The translations under genes were made by a program, and so were the position numbers. From NCBI GenBank assembly GCA_902773195.1, contig CACYDL010000008.1, positions 1 to 30,995 of the forward strand: a DNA stretch of 30,995 nucleotides, written 5' to 3'. This document shows, piece by piece, positions 22,929 to 30,850 of this stretch; the stretch's first letter is position 1, and each line of letters starts with the position of its first letter. The notes beneath the pieces were generated by a model, which did not search any database, was not told where the DNA came from, and saw nothing but the letters and a program-made list of their open reading frames with translations. Source of the DNA: an uncultured Lachnospiraceae bacterium. Its GTDB lineage: Bacteria; Bacillota_A; Clostridia; Lachnospirales; Lachnospiraceae.

Positions 22929-24296
22929 ATGAAACAGATCGATTTCGCAGATGAGCATATCACAGCCAACATCTTCCGTACAGCGGTTCCCTTGCTGATC
23001 GCCCAGACCTTCAACCTGCTGTACAATATTGTCGACCGCATCTTTATCGCCCGGATTCCCGGAACAGGGACGGAAGCCCTCGGGGCCGTGGGCCTGTGCT
23101 TCCCGCTCATCGTCATCGTCACCGCCTTTACGAATCTCTACGGCACGGGCGGCTCGCCGCTCTTTGCCATCGAGCTCGGAAAGGGGAACCGCGCGGAGGC
23201 GAAAAAGATCATGTGCACCTCCTATACGATGATCCTGCTCACGGGCGTCGTTCTCATGCTGACGGGGGAGCTCTTCGCCGCCCCGCTGCTGCGCCTGGCC
23301 GGCGCTTCCGGGGAAAGCACCCTGCGGCCCGCCTCCGTCTATCTGCGGATCTATCTGGCGGGAACCTTGTTTCAGGCGACCACGGTCGGAATGAATCCCT
23401 ACGTCAACGCCCAGGGGTTCCCGGCTGTGGGCATGCGCTCCGTGGTGATCGGAGCCGTTCTCAACACGGTTCTGGATCCGTTCTTCATCTTCGGCCTCGG
23501 CCTCGGGATCGAGGGAGCCGCCGTCGCCACCGTCATCGCCCAGACGATATCCTGCGCCTCCGTCCTGCTCTTTCTGACGGGAAAGCAGGCGCCGCTTAGG
23601 CTGCACGTCCTCTCCCTCCGGGAACTGGCGGGAAGCGGGCGCCGGATTCTCGACATCGTAAGCCTGGGCTCCTCCTCCTTCGTCATGCAGATCACGAACA
23701 GCTTTGTGTCGGTCGCCTGCAATCAGATGCTGATGCAGACGGGAGGGGCCGTCTACGTCTCCGTCATGACCATCGTCTCCTCCGTGCGGCAGCTGCTGGA
23801 TATGCCGGTCCTCGCCTTCGCGGACGGAGCCTCTCCGATGATCAGCTACAACTACGGCGCGGGAAATCCCGGACATATCCGGAAGGCCGTGCGCATCTTC
23901 TCCGGGGCGGGCATCGCCTACACCGCGGCGGTCTGGGCTCTGATCAGCCTCTTCCCGGCCTTCTTTATCCGGATCTTCAGCGGCGACGCCTCTCTTCTGT
24001 CCTGCGCGGTGCCCGCCCTCCACATCTACTTCTTCGCCTTCGTCTTTCAGGCGCTTCAGTACAGCGGCCAGACCGTCTTCAAGGCCCTCGGGAAGAGAAG
24101 GCAGGCCATCTTTTTCTCCATCCTGCGCAAGGTCGTCATCGTGATTCCCCTGACCTATCTTCTTCCGACGGTGTTCGGGCTGGGGACCGCCGGCGTGTTC
24201 GCGGCGGAGCCCGTGTCCAACGTGATCGGGGGCACCGCCTGCTTCGTCACGATGCTTTTCACCCTGAGAAGAGAGCTGGGCCGGATGGAGGCCTGA
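22929..24296 (+). CDS. MATE-family multidrug/Na+ or H+ antiporter
   Basis: A 455-residue, 12-helix efflux protein. The N-terminus is typical of the DinF/NorM-like clostridial group: hydrophilic MKQIDFADEHI, then TAVPLLIAQTFNLLYNIVDRIFIARIPG. GFPAVGMRSVVIGAVLNTVLDPFFIFGLGLGIEGAAVATVIAQ is the inter-repeat signature, and ADGASPMISYNYGAGNPGHIRKAVR is its second-half counterpart. It exports cationic drugs or metabolites by Na+ or H+ exchange; the substrate cannot be inferred. No Shine-Dalgarno precedes ATG 22929. It diverges from the isomerase-like gene across 58 bases and converges with the helicase gene across 16. Confidence 0.93.
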   Translation: MKQIDFADEHITANIFRTAVPLLIAQTFNLLYNIVDRIFIARIPGTGTEALGAVGLCFPLIVIVTAFTNLYGTGGSPLFAIELGKGNRAEAKKIMCTSYTMILLTGVVLMLTGELFAAPLLRLAGASGESTLRPASVYLRIYLAGTLFQATTVGMNPYVNAQGFPAVGMRSVVIGAVLNTVLDPFFIFGLGLGIEGAAVATVIAQTISCASVLLFLTGKQAPLRLHVLSLRELAGSGRRILDIVSLGSSSFVMQITNSFVSVACNQMLMQTGGAVYVSVMTIVSSVRQLLDMPVLAFADGASPMISYNYGAGNPGHIRKAVRIFSGAGIAYTAAVWALISLFPAFFIRIFSGDASLLSCAVPALHIYFFAFVFQALQYSGQTVFKALGKRRQAIFFSILRKVVIVIPLTYLLPTVFGLGTAGVFAAEPVSNVIGGTACFVTMLFTLRRELGRMEA

Positions 24297-24303
24297 GCCC
24301 GTC

Positions 24304-24333
24304 AGGCGCTCCTCATCTGCGCCTCCTCTTTCT
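24304..24333 (+). terminator. Possible terminator of the MATE gene
   Basis: A 6-bp stem AGGCGC/GCGCCT (24304-24309 with 24319-24324) followed by the pyrimidine run CCTCTTTCTT. It lies partly inside the 3' end of the convergent helicase gene. Confidence 0.35.
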
Positions 24334-26766
24334 TCGCGCGAAATGACACCTGTCGCAGACGCCGTATCTGGCGTTCCACGGAAGCTGGCGCCCGCACTCC
24401 TTGCAGCGTCTCCCCGTCAGCTCCTGCTTTTCCAGAATCTTCATCATGGCGGTGGACAGCTTCTCCTTGGTCCTGAGTATCTCCGGCACCCCCAGCGGAT
24501 GATCGAAGCGGTCCAGGTAGGAATAGAGCAGGTCGCAGACGTGGAATTCCTCCTCCATGTCCGGCAGATCCCTGGCGCTTCCGTCCTCCGGAATATACTG
24601 CGGAAGGTACCTGTCGCAGGAGAAGGGCGTCCCCGCGCTCTCGCACGCGAACATCTCTCTCCAGATGGCCAGAAGATCCTCGTTGGTTTCGTCGAAGGCC
24701 ATCGTGACAAACCGGTAGATCAGGTATTTGTCGTCCGAGATCTCCTCCAGAAGCTTCGCCAGGAGAATTTCCCGCTCCGCCAGGTTTTTCCGGTAGCCGC
24801 GGCTCACCTCGATCTCCGTCCACTGCATCAGGATCTCCGAGAGCGGGGCGCTGATTCTGAGTAGTTCCTCCGGAAAGGCCAGCACCGCCTCCTGATCCTG
24901 GGGGATCTCCTCGCTCAGGGCGCCCTCGATCAGCGGCACGTCGTAGAGCGTGTTGACGAGCCCCTCGTCAAAGATCCCGTATCTTCCGGCGCGTCCGGCG
25001 ATCTGCTGGATCTCGGCAGGTCGCAGCTCTCTCCGCTCGTAGCCGTCGAACTTCTCCGTCTCGAGGAAAACGATCCTTCTCACCGGCATATTGAGCCCCA
25101 TGCCGATGGCGTCGGTGGCGACGACGATATCCGTCTCGCCCTCCCGGAATCTTCTCGCCTCTTCGTAGCGCACGTCGTAGGGAAGCGCCCCGTAGATGAT
25201 GCTGCAGGTCCTGCCCTGCTTCTGAAGATCCGCGGCCACGGAGTGGACGTCCCTTCTCGAGAAAACGATCAGGGCGTCGCCGGACCGGACGTCCTCCGGG
25301 AAGGAGAACACCTGGTGCTCGAAGACCAGCGGCGTCATCCTCTCGTGGCGCACCACCTCGCAGCTGTCCCCGCATTCCTCCGCGAGACGGATCAGCAGGG
25401 ATTCGGCGGAGGGAGCCGCGCAGACGTGGATGACCTTCGCCCTGACGCCGAGAATCGCCGCGGTCCAGGCGCCGCCTCTCTCGTCGTCGGCGGCCATCTG
25501 CGCCTCGTCGATGACGGCCACGTCGTACCGCTTCTTGAAGTCGAGCATCTCGATGGTGGAGGATCTGAGATACGCCCCGTCCACGACCCGGCGCTCCTCG
25601 CCGGTTACCAGGGTGCACGCCGCCCCCGCCCTGTTCAAGGTGTCATACTGCTCGTAGGCGAGAAGGCGGAGCGGACCGAGATACACGCCGCTGGAGGCGT
25701 TCTTCAGCGCCTCGATGGCGTCGTGGGTCTTGCCTGAATTGGTCGGTCCTATGTGAAGGATAAACCGGCGTTCCATCGCCCTCGCCAGAGGGAACAGGTC
25801 CGGATAATGGGTCGGTATCACGTCCGAGATTCCCATCGCGATCAGGCCCTGCCGCTCATGTCTCAGCATTCCCTCCCGCACGATGGGGGCGTAATACTCA
25901 TTCTCCTCGAGAAGCTCCGAGATCCGGTCAAAGGTGTAATTCTCCCGGATAAAGGCGTCCTCGTCGACGTCCTCCGTCAGGGAGGCGGCGATCCGCGTAA
26001 GAATCACCGAGGCGGATTCCCCCGTGTCCTCGCTGGCCACGATCTCGCCGAGGAACGGATAACAGGAGCACAGAACGACGACCAGCGCGGAGGACACGCA
26101 GATCCCGGCGGTCATGAACTGGTCGAAGAGCATGGCGTGGGCCATATCGCCCCGGCACTGGGTCACAAAGAGGTCCCAGTTCTCGGGAGAAAGGTCCTCC
26201 GTGAACAGGCGGAACCGGCCCTCCTCGGAGGGCACCACCACGTCCGCGTGCATCCTGTCGGAGCGGATGTACGCGTCGGCCATCTCCCTCTCCTTCAGAA
26301 GGATCTCTTCCCTGTGTTCCTCAAAGAAATGTTCCAGATTCAGCGAATAGATATAGGTCTTGGCGATCTTGCGGAGCTTCTTCGCGTAATCGCGTCTCGC
26401 GCTGCGCCTCTTCGCCTCTTTGTCCTGCCGGATCTGCTCCTCCAGGGCGGCGGCAAAGACCGGGTTCTCCCGGATCGTGCCGTCCCGGATCTCCCGGTAA
26501 TAGGAGCTCCGCTCGAGAGAGTCGCTGTAGCGGTTCTGGTACTCCCTTGTTTTCTTGTAGTTATGGATGACATTTTTATCGGGGATCTTTCCGTTTCTGA
26601 CGCACCCCTGCTTCGCGTACCGCCTGGCCTCGCGTCTGCACCTCTCTTCATAGCGGCTGATCAGATCGGCCTCGATTTTTGCGGCATCAGTCCCGGGAAC
26701 AGGAAGGGCGTCCGCCTCCCTCGTAAGCTCCCGGAATCTTTCCATCATCTTTTCTAAGTTGTCCAC
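24313..26766 (-). CDS. Suv3-like DExH RNA helicase with C-terminal zinc ribbon
   Basis: An 817-residue superfamily 2 ATPase. The helicase core matches Suv3, the RNA helicase of the mitochondrial degradosome: Walker A GPTNSGKT at 340-347, VYLGPLRLLAYE just after it, DEAQM at 420-424, YGALPYDVR near 535, VATDAIGMGLNM at 549-560 and QQIAGRAGRYG at 587-597. Residues 1-330 are an N-terminal region with a charged coiled-coil-like part and no recognised catalytic motif. The C-terminus has C788-x2-C791 and C804-x2-C807, a zinc ribbon, and a basic RRKRRRR tail suited to RNA binding. The start is GTG at 26766 with GGAGG 11 bases upstream. Role by homology: RNA unwinding in decay or ribosome-related processes. 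Confidence 0.85.
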   Translation of the reverse strand: MDNLEKMMERFRELTREADALPVPGTDAAKIEADLISRYEERCRREARRYAKQGCVRNGKIPDKNVIHNYKKTREYQNRYSDSLERSSYYREIRDGTIRENPVFAAALEEQIRQDKEAKRRSARRDYAKKLRKIAKTYIYSLNLEHFFEEHREEILLKEREMADAYIRSDRMHADVVVPSEEGRFRLFTEDLSPENWDLFVTQCRGDMAHAMLFDQFMTAGICVSSALVVVLCSCYPFLGEIVASEDTGESASVILTRIAASLTEDVDEDAFIRENYTFDRISELLEENEYYAPIVREGMLRHERQGLIAMGISDVIPTHYPDLFPLARAMERRFILHIGPTNSGKTHDAIEALKNASSGVYLGPLRLLAYEQYDTLNRAGAACTLVTGEERRVVDGAYLRSSTIEMLDFKKRYDVAVIDEAQMAADDERGGAWTAAILGVRAKVIHVCAAPSAESLLIRLAEECGDSCEVVRHERMTPLVFEHQVFSFPEDVRSGDALIVFSRRDVHSVAADLQKQGRTCSIIYGALPYDVRYEEARRFREGETDIVVATDAIGMGLNMPVRRIVFLETEKFDGYERRELRPAEIQQIAGRAGRYGIFDEGLVNTLYDVPLIEGALSEEIPQDQEAVLAFPEELLRISAPLSEILMQWTEIEVSRGYRKNLAEREILLAKLLEEISDDKYLIYRFVTMAFDETNEDLLAIWREMFACESAGTPFSCDRYLPQYIPEDGSARDLPDMEEEFHVCDLLYSYLDRFDHPLGVPEILRTKEKLSTAMMKILEKQELTGRRCKECGRQLPWNARYGVCDRCHFARRKRRRR

Positions 26767-26821
26767 GTCGGTTTCTGCCTCCGTGCAGCGGATTCCTTCC
26801 GGTAATGGCGGGATGAGGACG

Positions 26822-26852
26822 GGCGGCCTGCGGCCGCCGGCTCCTCCGGCGG
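26822..26852 (-). promoter_or_regulatory. Overlapping hairpins in the helicase leader
   Basis: Two perfect 7-bp stems share bases: 26834-26840 pairs with 26846-26852 (loop 5), while 26832-26838 pairs with 26822-26828 (loop 3). They cannot form together. The first loop holds AGGAG. The structure lies about 55-85 bases before the start codon. Confidence 0.45.
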
Positions 26853-26880
26853 TCCCGCCGTAACTTTGAACAGCCTTTTA

Positions 26881-26910
26881 ACTATAACACACAATCCTTG
26901 CGGCGGTCAA
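26881..26910 (-). promoter_or_regulatory. Predicted promoter of the helicase gene
   Basis: TTGACC (26910-26905), 18-base spacer, TATAGT (26886-26881), with TGT before the -10 giving an extended -10. Transcription should begin near 26874, leaving a leader of about 108 bases. Confidence 0.65.
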
Positions 26911-26927
26911 AATCAGACGCAAAAGGA

Positions 26928-26970
26928 CCGGCTGAAACCCGAAAGACCTTTTCTCCGGGTTCACCGCCGG
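26928..26970 (-). terminator. Terminator of the DUF4317 gene
   Basis: A two-part stem: CCGGC/GCCGG outside (26928-26932 with 26966-26970) and AACCCG/CGGGTT inside (26936-26941 with 26956-26961), beginning inside the last codons. On the minus strand TCCTTTTG follows. Confidence 0.6.
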
Positions 26971-27581
26971 CCCAGAATCGCCTCCGTCAGAAATCTCTGG
27001 GGATGCTCCGGATCCCTGTCAAAAACGTCGATCGCCTCTCTGTCCGCGCTCCGCCAGGAGAAGGCGGGATACAGGAAGCCGTAGAGCGGCCTGCCCGGCT
27101 CGTAGTCCTCAAGGAGCGGGCAGATGGTGCAGACCAGGAAATCGTAGACCTCCTCGGACTCGTAGAGGTATCCCTTGTCGGTGGATTTCATGGGGACGTC
27201 GTAGGTGCCGTGGCACACGATGATCTCATAGTCTCCATCCGCCTCGAAAAAGATGCCTGCCTGCTCGTAGAACGTCTCCATCAGGATATCGTTCTGCAGC
27301 CTCACGGACAGCATGCCGTACAGAAGCTGCCAGAAGCTGTCCCGCCCCATCTCGGAGAACCGGTGCTCCCTGAGCTGTTCATTCGTCCGGGCAAAGGGAA
27401 CGGTCTTCGCGATGCCCAGATGCTTCGTCTTCTCCGCCGCGCTCAGGTTGAGAAATCTGGTATTGAACGTATTGTCGATCTCGCCGTCCCTCGTCATGAA
27501 GGCTCCCGCGATCCTGCCGAAGCAGTTTCTGGTGAGCGTCATTCTCCTGGTCAGCTCGAGCATATCTTCCCTGTCAATCAT
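26961..27581 (-). CDS. DUF4317 family protein, short form
   Basis: A 206-residue cytosolic protein of unknown function. It aligns by eye with the N-terminal half of DUF4317: MIDREDMLELTRRMTLTRNCFGRIAGAFM at the start, LRLQNDILMETFYEQ-type helix, EIIVCHGTYDVPMKSTD, YESEEVYDFLVCTICPL and PLYGFLYPAFSWRSADREAI. Full-length members, as I recall them, are about 380-400 residues; this one stops right after the DPEHPQRFLTEAILG segment, with a terminator overlapping its stop, so the short form seems genuine rather than an assembly break. ATG 27581 has only a close GGAGA; an internal ATG six codons later is an alternative start. No function is assigned. Confidence 0.78.
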   Translation of the reverse strand: MIDREDMLELTRRMTLTRNCFGRIAGAFMTRDGEIDNTFNTRFLNLSAAEKTKHLGIAKTVPFARTNEQLREHRFSEMGRDSFWQLLYGMLSVRLQNDILMETFYEQAGIFFEADGDYEIIVCHGTYDVPMKSTDKGYLYESEEVYDFLVCTICPLLEDYEPGRPLYGFLYPAFSWRSADREAIDVFDRDPEHPQRFLTEAILGRR

Positions 27582-27679
27582 TCTCCGTACCGCATCCTTC
27601 CCGGAACGCCGCCTTTATCCGTTCCAGTTTCCGCGTCACGCCCCGGCCGCTTCCGATGCTCAGGGTCAGATTCACTGAA

Positions 27680-27708
27680 AGTATATCACAGAAGCGGTGA
27701 CCCGTGAA
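27680..27708 (-). promoter_or_regulatory. Predicted promoter of the DUF4317 gene
   Basis: TTCACG (27708-27703), 17-base spacer and TATACT (27685-27680) on the minus strand, about 100 bases before the start codon. Confidence 0.5.
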
Positions 27709-27716
27709 GAAGCGGG

Positions 27717-27868
27717 GAAGCAGCCCGGCGGCACACACGGAAGCAGCCCGGCGCTGTACAGTGGGGGTCAGCCGCGGCGCTGTACTCGGGATCCGACGCG
27801 GAATGCACAGAAGCAACCCGGCGCCGCACACGGGATCCGACGCGGCGCACCACAGAATCAGCCCGGCG
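27717..27868. repeat. Degenerate GC-rich minisatellite
   Basis: Four copies of a 14-base core GAAGCAGCCCGGCG (27717, 27740, 27810 with one change, 27855 with one change) and two exact copies of CGGGATCCGACGCGG (27787-27801, 27831-27845, 44 bases apart) make an irregular tandem array in the 314-base gap between the dnaJ-like gene and the DUF4317 gene. No conserved frame is seen. The last core copy forms one arm of the dnaJ terminator. Confidence 0.65.
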
Positions 27869-27889
27869 GAGTGCCGCTCCGCCGGGCTG
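27859..27889 (-). terminator. Hairpin after the dnaJ-like gene
   Basis: A perfect 13-bp stem (27859-27871 with 27877-27889) with a five-base loop, seven bases after the stop. The tail on the minus strand is ATTCTGTGG, poor in U, so termination may be incomplete. Confidence 0.6.
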
Positions 27890-27895
27890 CCCCGG

Positions 27896-29023
27896 TCATG
27901 CCGTGATACTGTCCTCCCTCCGGTGTCCGCCGCGGCGTCCGCCGTTCCTGGTTCTCTCAAATTCTCTGAGCCTTCCTGCCGCCTCGGGAGAAATCTTCTT
28001 CGGGATCTCGATCCCGATTTTCACATATTCGTCTCCCGCAGGTCCGGAAGCGCCTTTTCTCCTGATCCCCTTGCCGCGGAGACGGATCGTGCTGCCGCAC
28101 TGGGTGCCGGCGGGGATCCGGCAGGAAACTCTCCCGTGAATCGTCGGGACCTCGGCTTCCCCGCCGAGAACCGCCGTCGCGTAGGGGATCTCCGCGGTGA
28201 TATAGACGTCGTCCCCCTTCCGGCTGTACACCGGATCCTCCGCGATGTGAATCCTGATCAGCAGGTCTCCCCGTCTGCCGTCCGGTCCGGTCCGGCCCTT
28301 CCCCCTGAGCCGCAGGCTCCTGCCTTCCTCGATTCCCGCCGGAATCTGTACTTCCAGGATCCCGCCCTCTCCGGGGCCCTCCCCGGCCGGGAGCCTGATC
28401 TTTCTGGCCGCTCCGAGGGCCGCCTCGGCAAAGCTGACCGTCAGCGACGTTCTCAGGTCTGCCTCCCGGAAAGCACTTCCCGGACGGCCGGATCCGCTTC
28501 CGCCGCGGAACACCCCGCTTCGGAAGTCCTCCCGGCCGCCGTCATCAAAGCCGCCGAAATCCCCGAAGTCTCCTCCGTCGAAGCCGTCCCCGCCGAAGCG
28601 GATCCTTCTGCCGCCCCGTCCGTGCCTTCCGCCTTCTTCCGCCCCGCCGAACAGGTCGCCGAACATGCTGCGGAACAGCTCCTCCGCGTCATTTCCGTCG
28701 AAATGGAAGGTACGGAAGGACGCGCCGTCTCCGGGCGCCCCGCCGAAGCCTCCGGAGGCGTACTGCTCTCTCATGTCCCGGTACTGTTCCGGATTGCCGC
28801 TCTCAAAAGCCTCCATCCCGTAGGCGTCGTATATTTTTCTTTTCTCCGGATCCGACAGAATCGCGTAGGCCTCGCCGATCTCCTTAAACCGGCGCTCCGC
28901 TTCTCCGTCCCCGGGATTCATGTCCGGGTGATACCGCTTCGCGAGACGCCGGTACGCCGCTTTCAGCTTTTTGTCGTCCGCGTTTCTCTCCACTCCAAGT
29001 ACTTTGTAAAGGTCTGTCTTCAC
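27896..29023 (-). CDS. Type II DnaJ-like co-chaperone (no zinc finger)
   Basis: A 375-residue J-domain protein that stimulates DnaK. The J domain (1-68) has the HPD motif at 32-34 (RYHPDMNPGD). A Gly/Phe-rich stretch covers about 90-175 (GGFGGAPGDG, GGDGFDGGDFGDFGGFDD). The two C-terminal client-binding domains follow from about 185, including the LRGKGRTGPDGRRGDL and RLRGKGIRRKG segments. The four CxxCxGxG zinc motifs of true DnaJ are absent, so it is a CbpA/DnaJ class II protein. Start GTG 29023 has GAGGTG seven bases upstream. No dnaK, grpE or hrcA and no CIRCE operator are adjacent, so it is likely a secondary J protein outside the main heat-shock operon. Confidence 0.93.
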   Translation of the reverse strand: MKTDLYKVLGVERNADDKKLKAAYRRLAKRYHPDMNPGDGEAERRFKEIGEAYAILSDPEKRKIYDAYGMEAFESGNPEQYRDMREQYASGGFGGAPGDGASFRTFHFDGNDAEELFRSMFGDLFGGAEEGGRHGRGGRRIRFGGDGFDGGDFGDFGGFDDGGREDFRSGVFRGGSGSGRPGSAFREADLRTSLTVSFAEAALGAARKIRLPAGEGPGEGGILEVQIPAGIEEGRSLRLRGKGRTGPDGRRGDLLIRIHIAEDPVYSRKGDDVYITAEIPYATAVLGGEAEVPTIHGRVSCRIPAGTQCGSTIRLRGKGIRRKGASGPAGDEYVKIGIEIPKKISPEAAGRLREFERTRNGGRRGGHRREDSITA

Positions 29024-29050
29024 AGCGCCTCACCTCTTTTCCGTTTCGCC

Positions 29051-29074
29051 GCCCGGGCATGGGGATACCCGGGC
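29051..29074 (-). promoter_or_regulatory. Hairpin in the dnaJ-like leader
   Basis: A perfect 7-bp GC stem (29051-29057 with 29068-29074), ten-base loop, between the predicted promoter and the GTG start. It could restrain translation at low temperature, but this is only positional reasoning. Confidence 0.35.
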
Positions 29075-29094
29075 AGTCATAATGTTATACCTGT

Positions 29095-29123
29095 AATATA
29101 ACAACCAATGCAACTCAAGTCAA
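29095..29123 (-). promoter_or_regulatory. Predicted promoter of the dnaJ-like gene
   Basis: TTGACT (29123-29118), 17-base spacer, TATATT (29100-29095): 5 of 6 matches in each box, the best sigma-A-type promoter in the window. Confidence 0.7.
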
Positions 29124-29242
29124 GTGCTGCGCGCTGTTTTCTTTCCGCAGGCAGCCGCGTCCCGCTTCGCCGCATGCGCATGAAACAGGGGCAGCGCCGG
29201 ACTGTCCGAGGTCCTCTCCCCTAGTCATCCGGGGAGACGGTA

Positions 29243-29251
29243 TGCTATAGT
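29243..29251 (+). promoter_or_regulatory. Extended -10 promoter of the M32 carboxypeptidase gene
   Basis: TGCTATAGT with a weak TAGTCA 18 bases upstream of the -10. A perfect 10-bp hairpin (29265-29274 with 29283-29292) lies in the short leader, ending 12 bases before the Shine-Dalgarno. Confidence 0.5.
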
Positions 29252-29318
29252 AAAATCGTCAGACCCGGGACATCCCCGCGGTGATGTCCCGGTAATACAG
29301 CGGAAAGGAACGATTCAA

Positions 29319-30827
29319 ATGACTGAAATGACAGAAAAAATGCTCTCCCGCCTGAAAGAGATGCTGGAGGAGGAAAGCCTTCTTGATCACGCCGCCCATG
29401 TGATGCAGTTCGACATGGAGACGCTTTGCCCGCCCGAAGGCAGAAAGCACGCCGGCGACACCCTCGCCTATCTCACGAACCGCATCTTCCGGCTGCGCCG
29501 CGATCCCGCCTTCCGGGAAGCCGCCGAGTGGATCTACGCGCACGCCGGCGAACTGGATGAGTATGACAGGGCTCTCGCCGGGAGCCTGCACCGGGAAGAG
29601 CTCCGGACGAAAAATATCACGCCGGAGCAGGATCTGGAATTCTCCAGGATTTACAACCGCGCCTATGACGACTGGATCCGGGCAAAAGAGGCCTCGGATT
29701 ACTCCCTCTTCGCGCCCTCGCTCTCGGCGGTCCGGGACACCGAGCTTCGTAAAATCGACCTCATGGAGGAGAGAAAGCCGGTCCCCTACGACAACCTTCT
29801 GGATCTGTATGAGCGGGGCATGACCACGTCCGTCCTCGACGACGTGTTTGAACGCTGCCGGAGCCGTCTCCTGCCGCTTCTCCGCAGGATCTCGGCATCC
29901 GGGAAAAAGATCCGCACCGATTTTCTCACGAGGACGGTGGACGACGCGGCGCAGCGGGAAATGGCCGAATATCTTCTCCGGACCATCGGCTTCGACTTCC
30001 GCCGCGGCGCTCTCACGACGACGGAGCACCCCTTCACGGACAGCATGGGACCGGACGACGAGCGGGTCACGACGCATTACTATCCGGATCTGTTTATTTC
30101 CAATATGTACAGCATCATTCACGAAGGAGGCCACGGCCTCTTTGACCAGAATCAGCCCCGCGAGAGCTGGACGCACTACATCACCGATCTCAAGACCATG
30201 GGGCAGCACGAATCCGTCTCCCGCTTCTATGAGAACGTCATAGGCCGCTCCGAGGCGTTTATCCATCTGATCTGGCCGAAGGCGCGGGAAATCTTTCCCG
30301 AGGTGCTGGAGGACGTCACCGAGAGGGAATTCTATGAGGCGGTCAACGTCGTCCGACCCTCCCTCATCCGGACGGAAGCCGACGAGTTTACCTACACCTT
30401 CCACATCATGATCCGCTACGAGCTGGAGAAGGCCATCGTCGGTGGCAGCGTCTCCGTCGGGGAGCTTCCCCGTCTCTGGAACGACGCCTACGAGGCCTCC
30501 CTGGGAATCCGGCCTGACAGCGACCGGAACGGCATCCTTCAGGACGTGCACTGGACCTCCGGTTTCGGCTACTTCCCCGCCTACGCCCTCGGAAACATGT
30601 ACAACGCCATGTACGCGAACCGCATGAGGAGCGAGTTTGATCTGGACGGCGCGGTCGCGGAGGGAAGGTTCGACGTGATCAACGCCTGGATGAAGGAGCA
30701 CGTCTGGAAAAAAGCGGATCTCCTGGCCCCGGAGGAATGGATCAGGGACATCACGGGCAGAAGCCTGACGCCGGATGACTTCCTCGACTATCTGGAGAAA
30801 AAATACAGCGATCTCTACGAACTGTGA
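29319..30827 (+). CDS. M32-family (Taq) metallocarboxypeptidase
   Basis: A cytosolic zinc carboxypeptidase of 502 residues, the normal length of the family, releasing C-terminal amino acids from peptides. The HExxH zinc site is HEGGH at 268-272; the third ligand region MGQHES is at 295-299, followed by the conserved FYENVIGRSEAF. Upstream segments HPFTDSMGPDDERVTTHYY and LFISNMYSIIHEGGHGLFDQN match M32 proteins, where the helix-rich long cleft limits substrate length. ATG 29319 has AAGGAA eight bases upstream. It is a single-gene unit between an extended -10 promoter and a strong hairpin terminator. Confidence 0.93.
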   Translation: MTEMTEKMLSRLKEMLEEESLLDHAAHVMQFDMETLCPPEGRKHAGDTLAYLTNRIFRLRRDPAFREAAEWIYAHAGELDEYDRALAGSLHREELRTKNITPEQDLEFSRIYNRAYDDWIRAKEASDYSLFAPSLSAVRDTELRKIDLMEERKPVPYDNLLDLYERGMTTSVLDDVFERCRSRLLPLLRRISASGKKIRTDFLTRTVDDAAQREMAEYLLRTIGFDFRRGALTTTEHPFTDSMGPDDERVTTHYYPDLFISNMYSIIHEGGHGLFDQNQPRESWTHYITDLKTMGQHESVSRFYENVIGRSEAFIHLIWPKAREIFPEVLEDVTEREFYEAVNVVRPSLIRTEADEFTYTFHIMIRYELEKAIVGGSVSVGELPRLWNDAYEASLGIRPDSDRNGILQDVHWTSGFGYFPAYALGNMYNAMYANRMRSEFDLDGAVAEGRFDVINAWMKEHVWKKADLLAPEEWIRDITGRSLTPDDFLDYLEKKYSDLYEL

Positions 30828-30850
30828 CTGTGACCTTTGGAAGAACAGAC

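Noticed and set aside
22871..23122. N-terminal extension of the isomerase-like protein back to 23122
   Set aside because: The extension lies antisense to the MATE coding region, has no homology to the TIM-barrel family, and the ATG at 22870 has a good Shine-Dalgarno.
27717..27868. CRISPR array
   Set aside because: Repeat spacing is irregular (23, 70, 45 bases), the copies are imperfect, the intervening segments are themselves related, and no cas genes are present.
29024..29130. CIRCE (HrcA) operator near the dnaJ-like promoter
   Set aside because: AGCACTTGACTTGAGTTGC looks faintly similar, but the TTAGCACTC-N9-GAGTGCTAA inverted repeat is not present.
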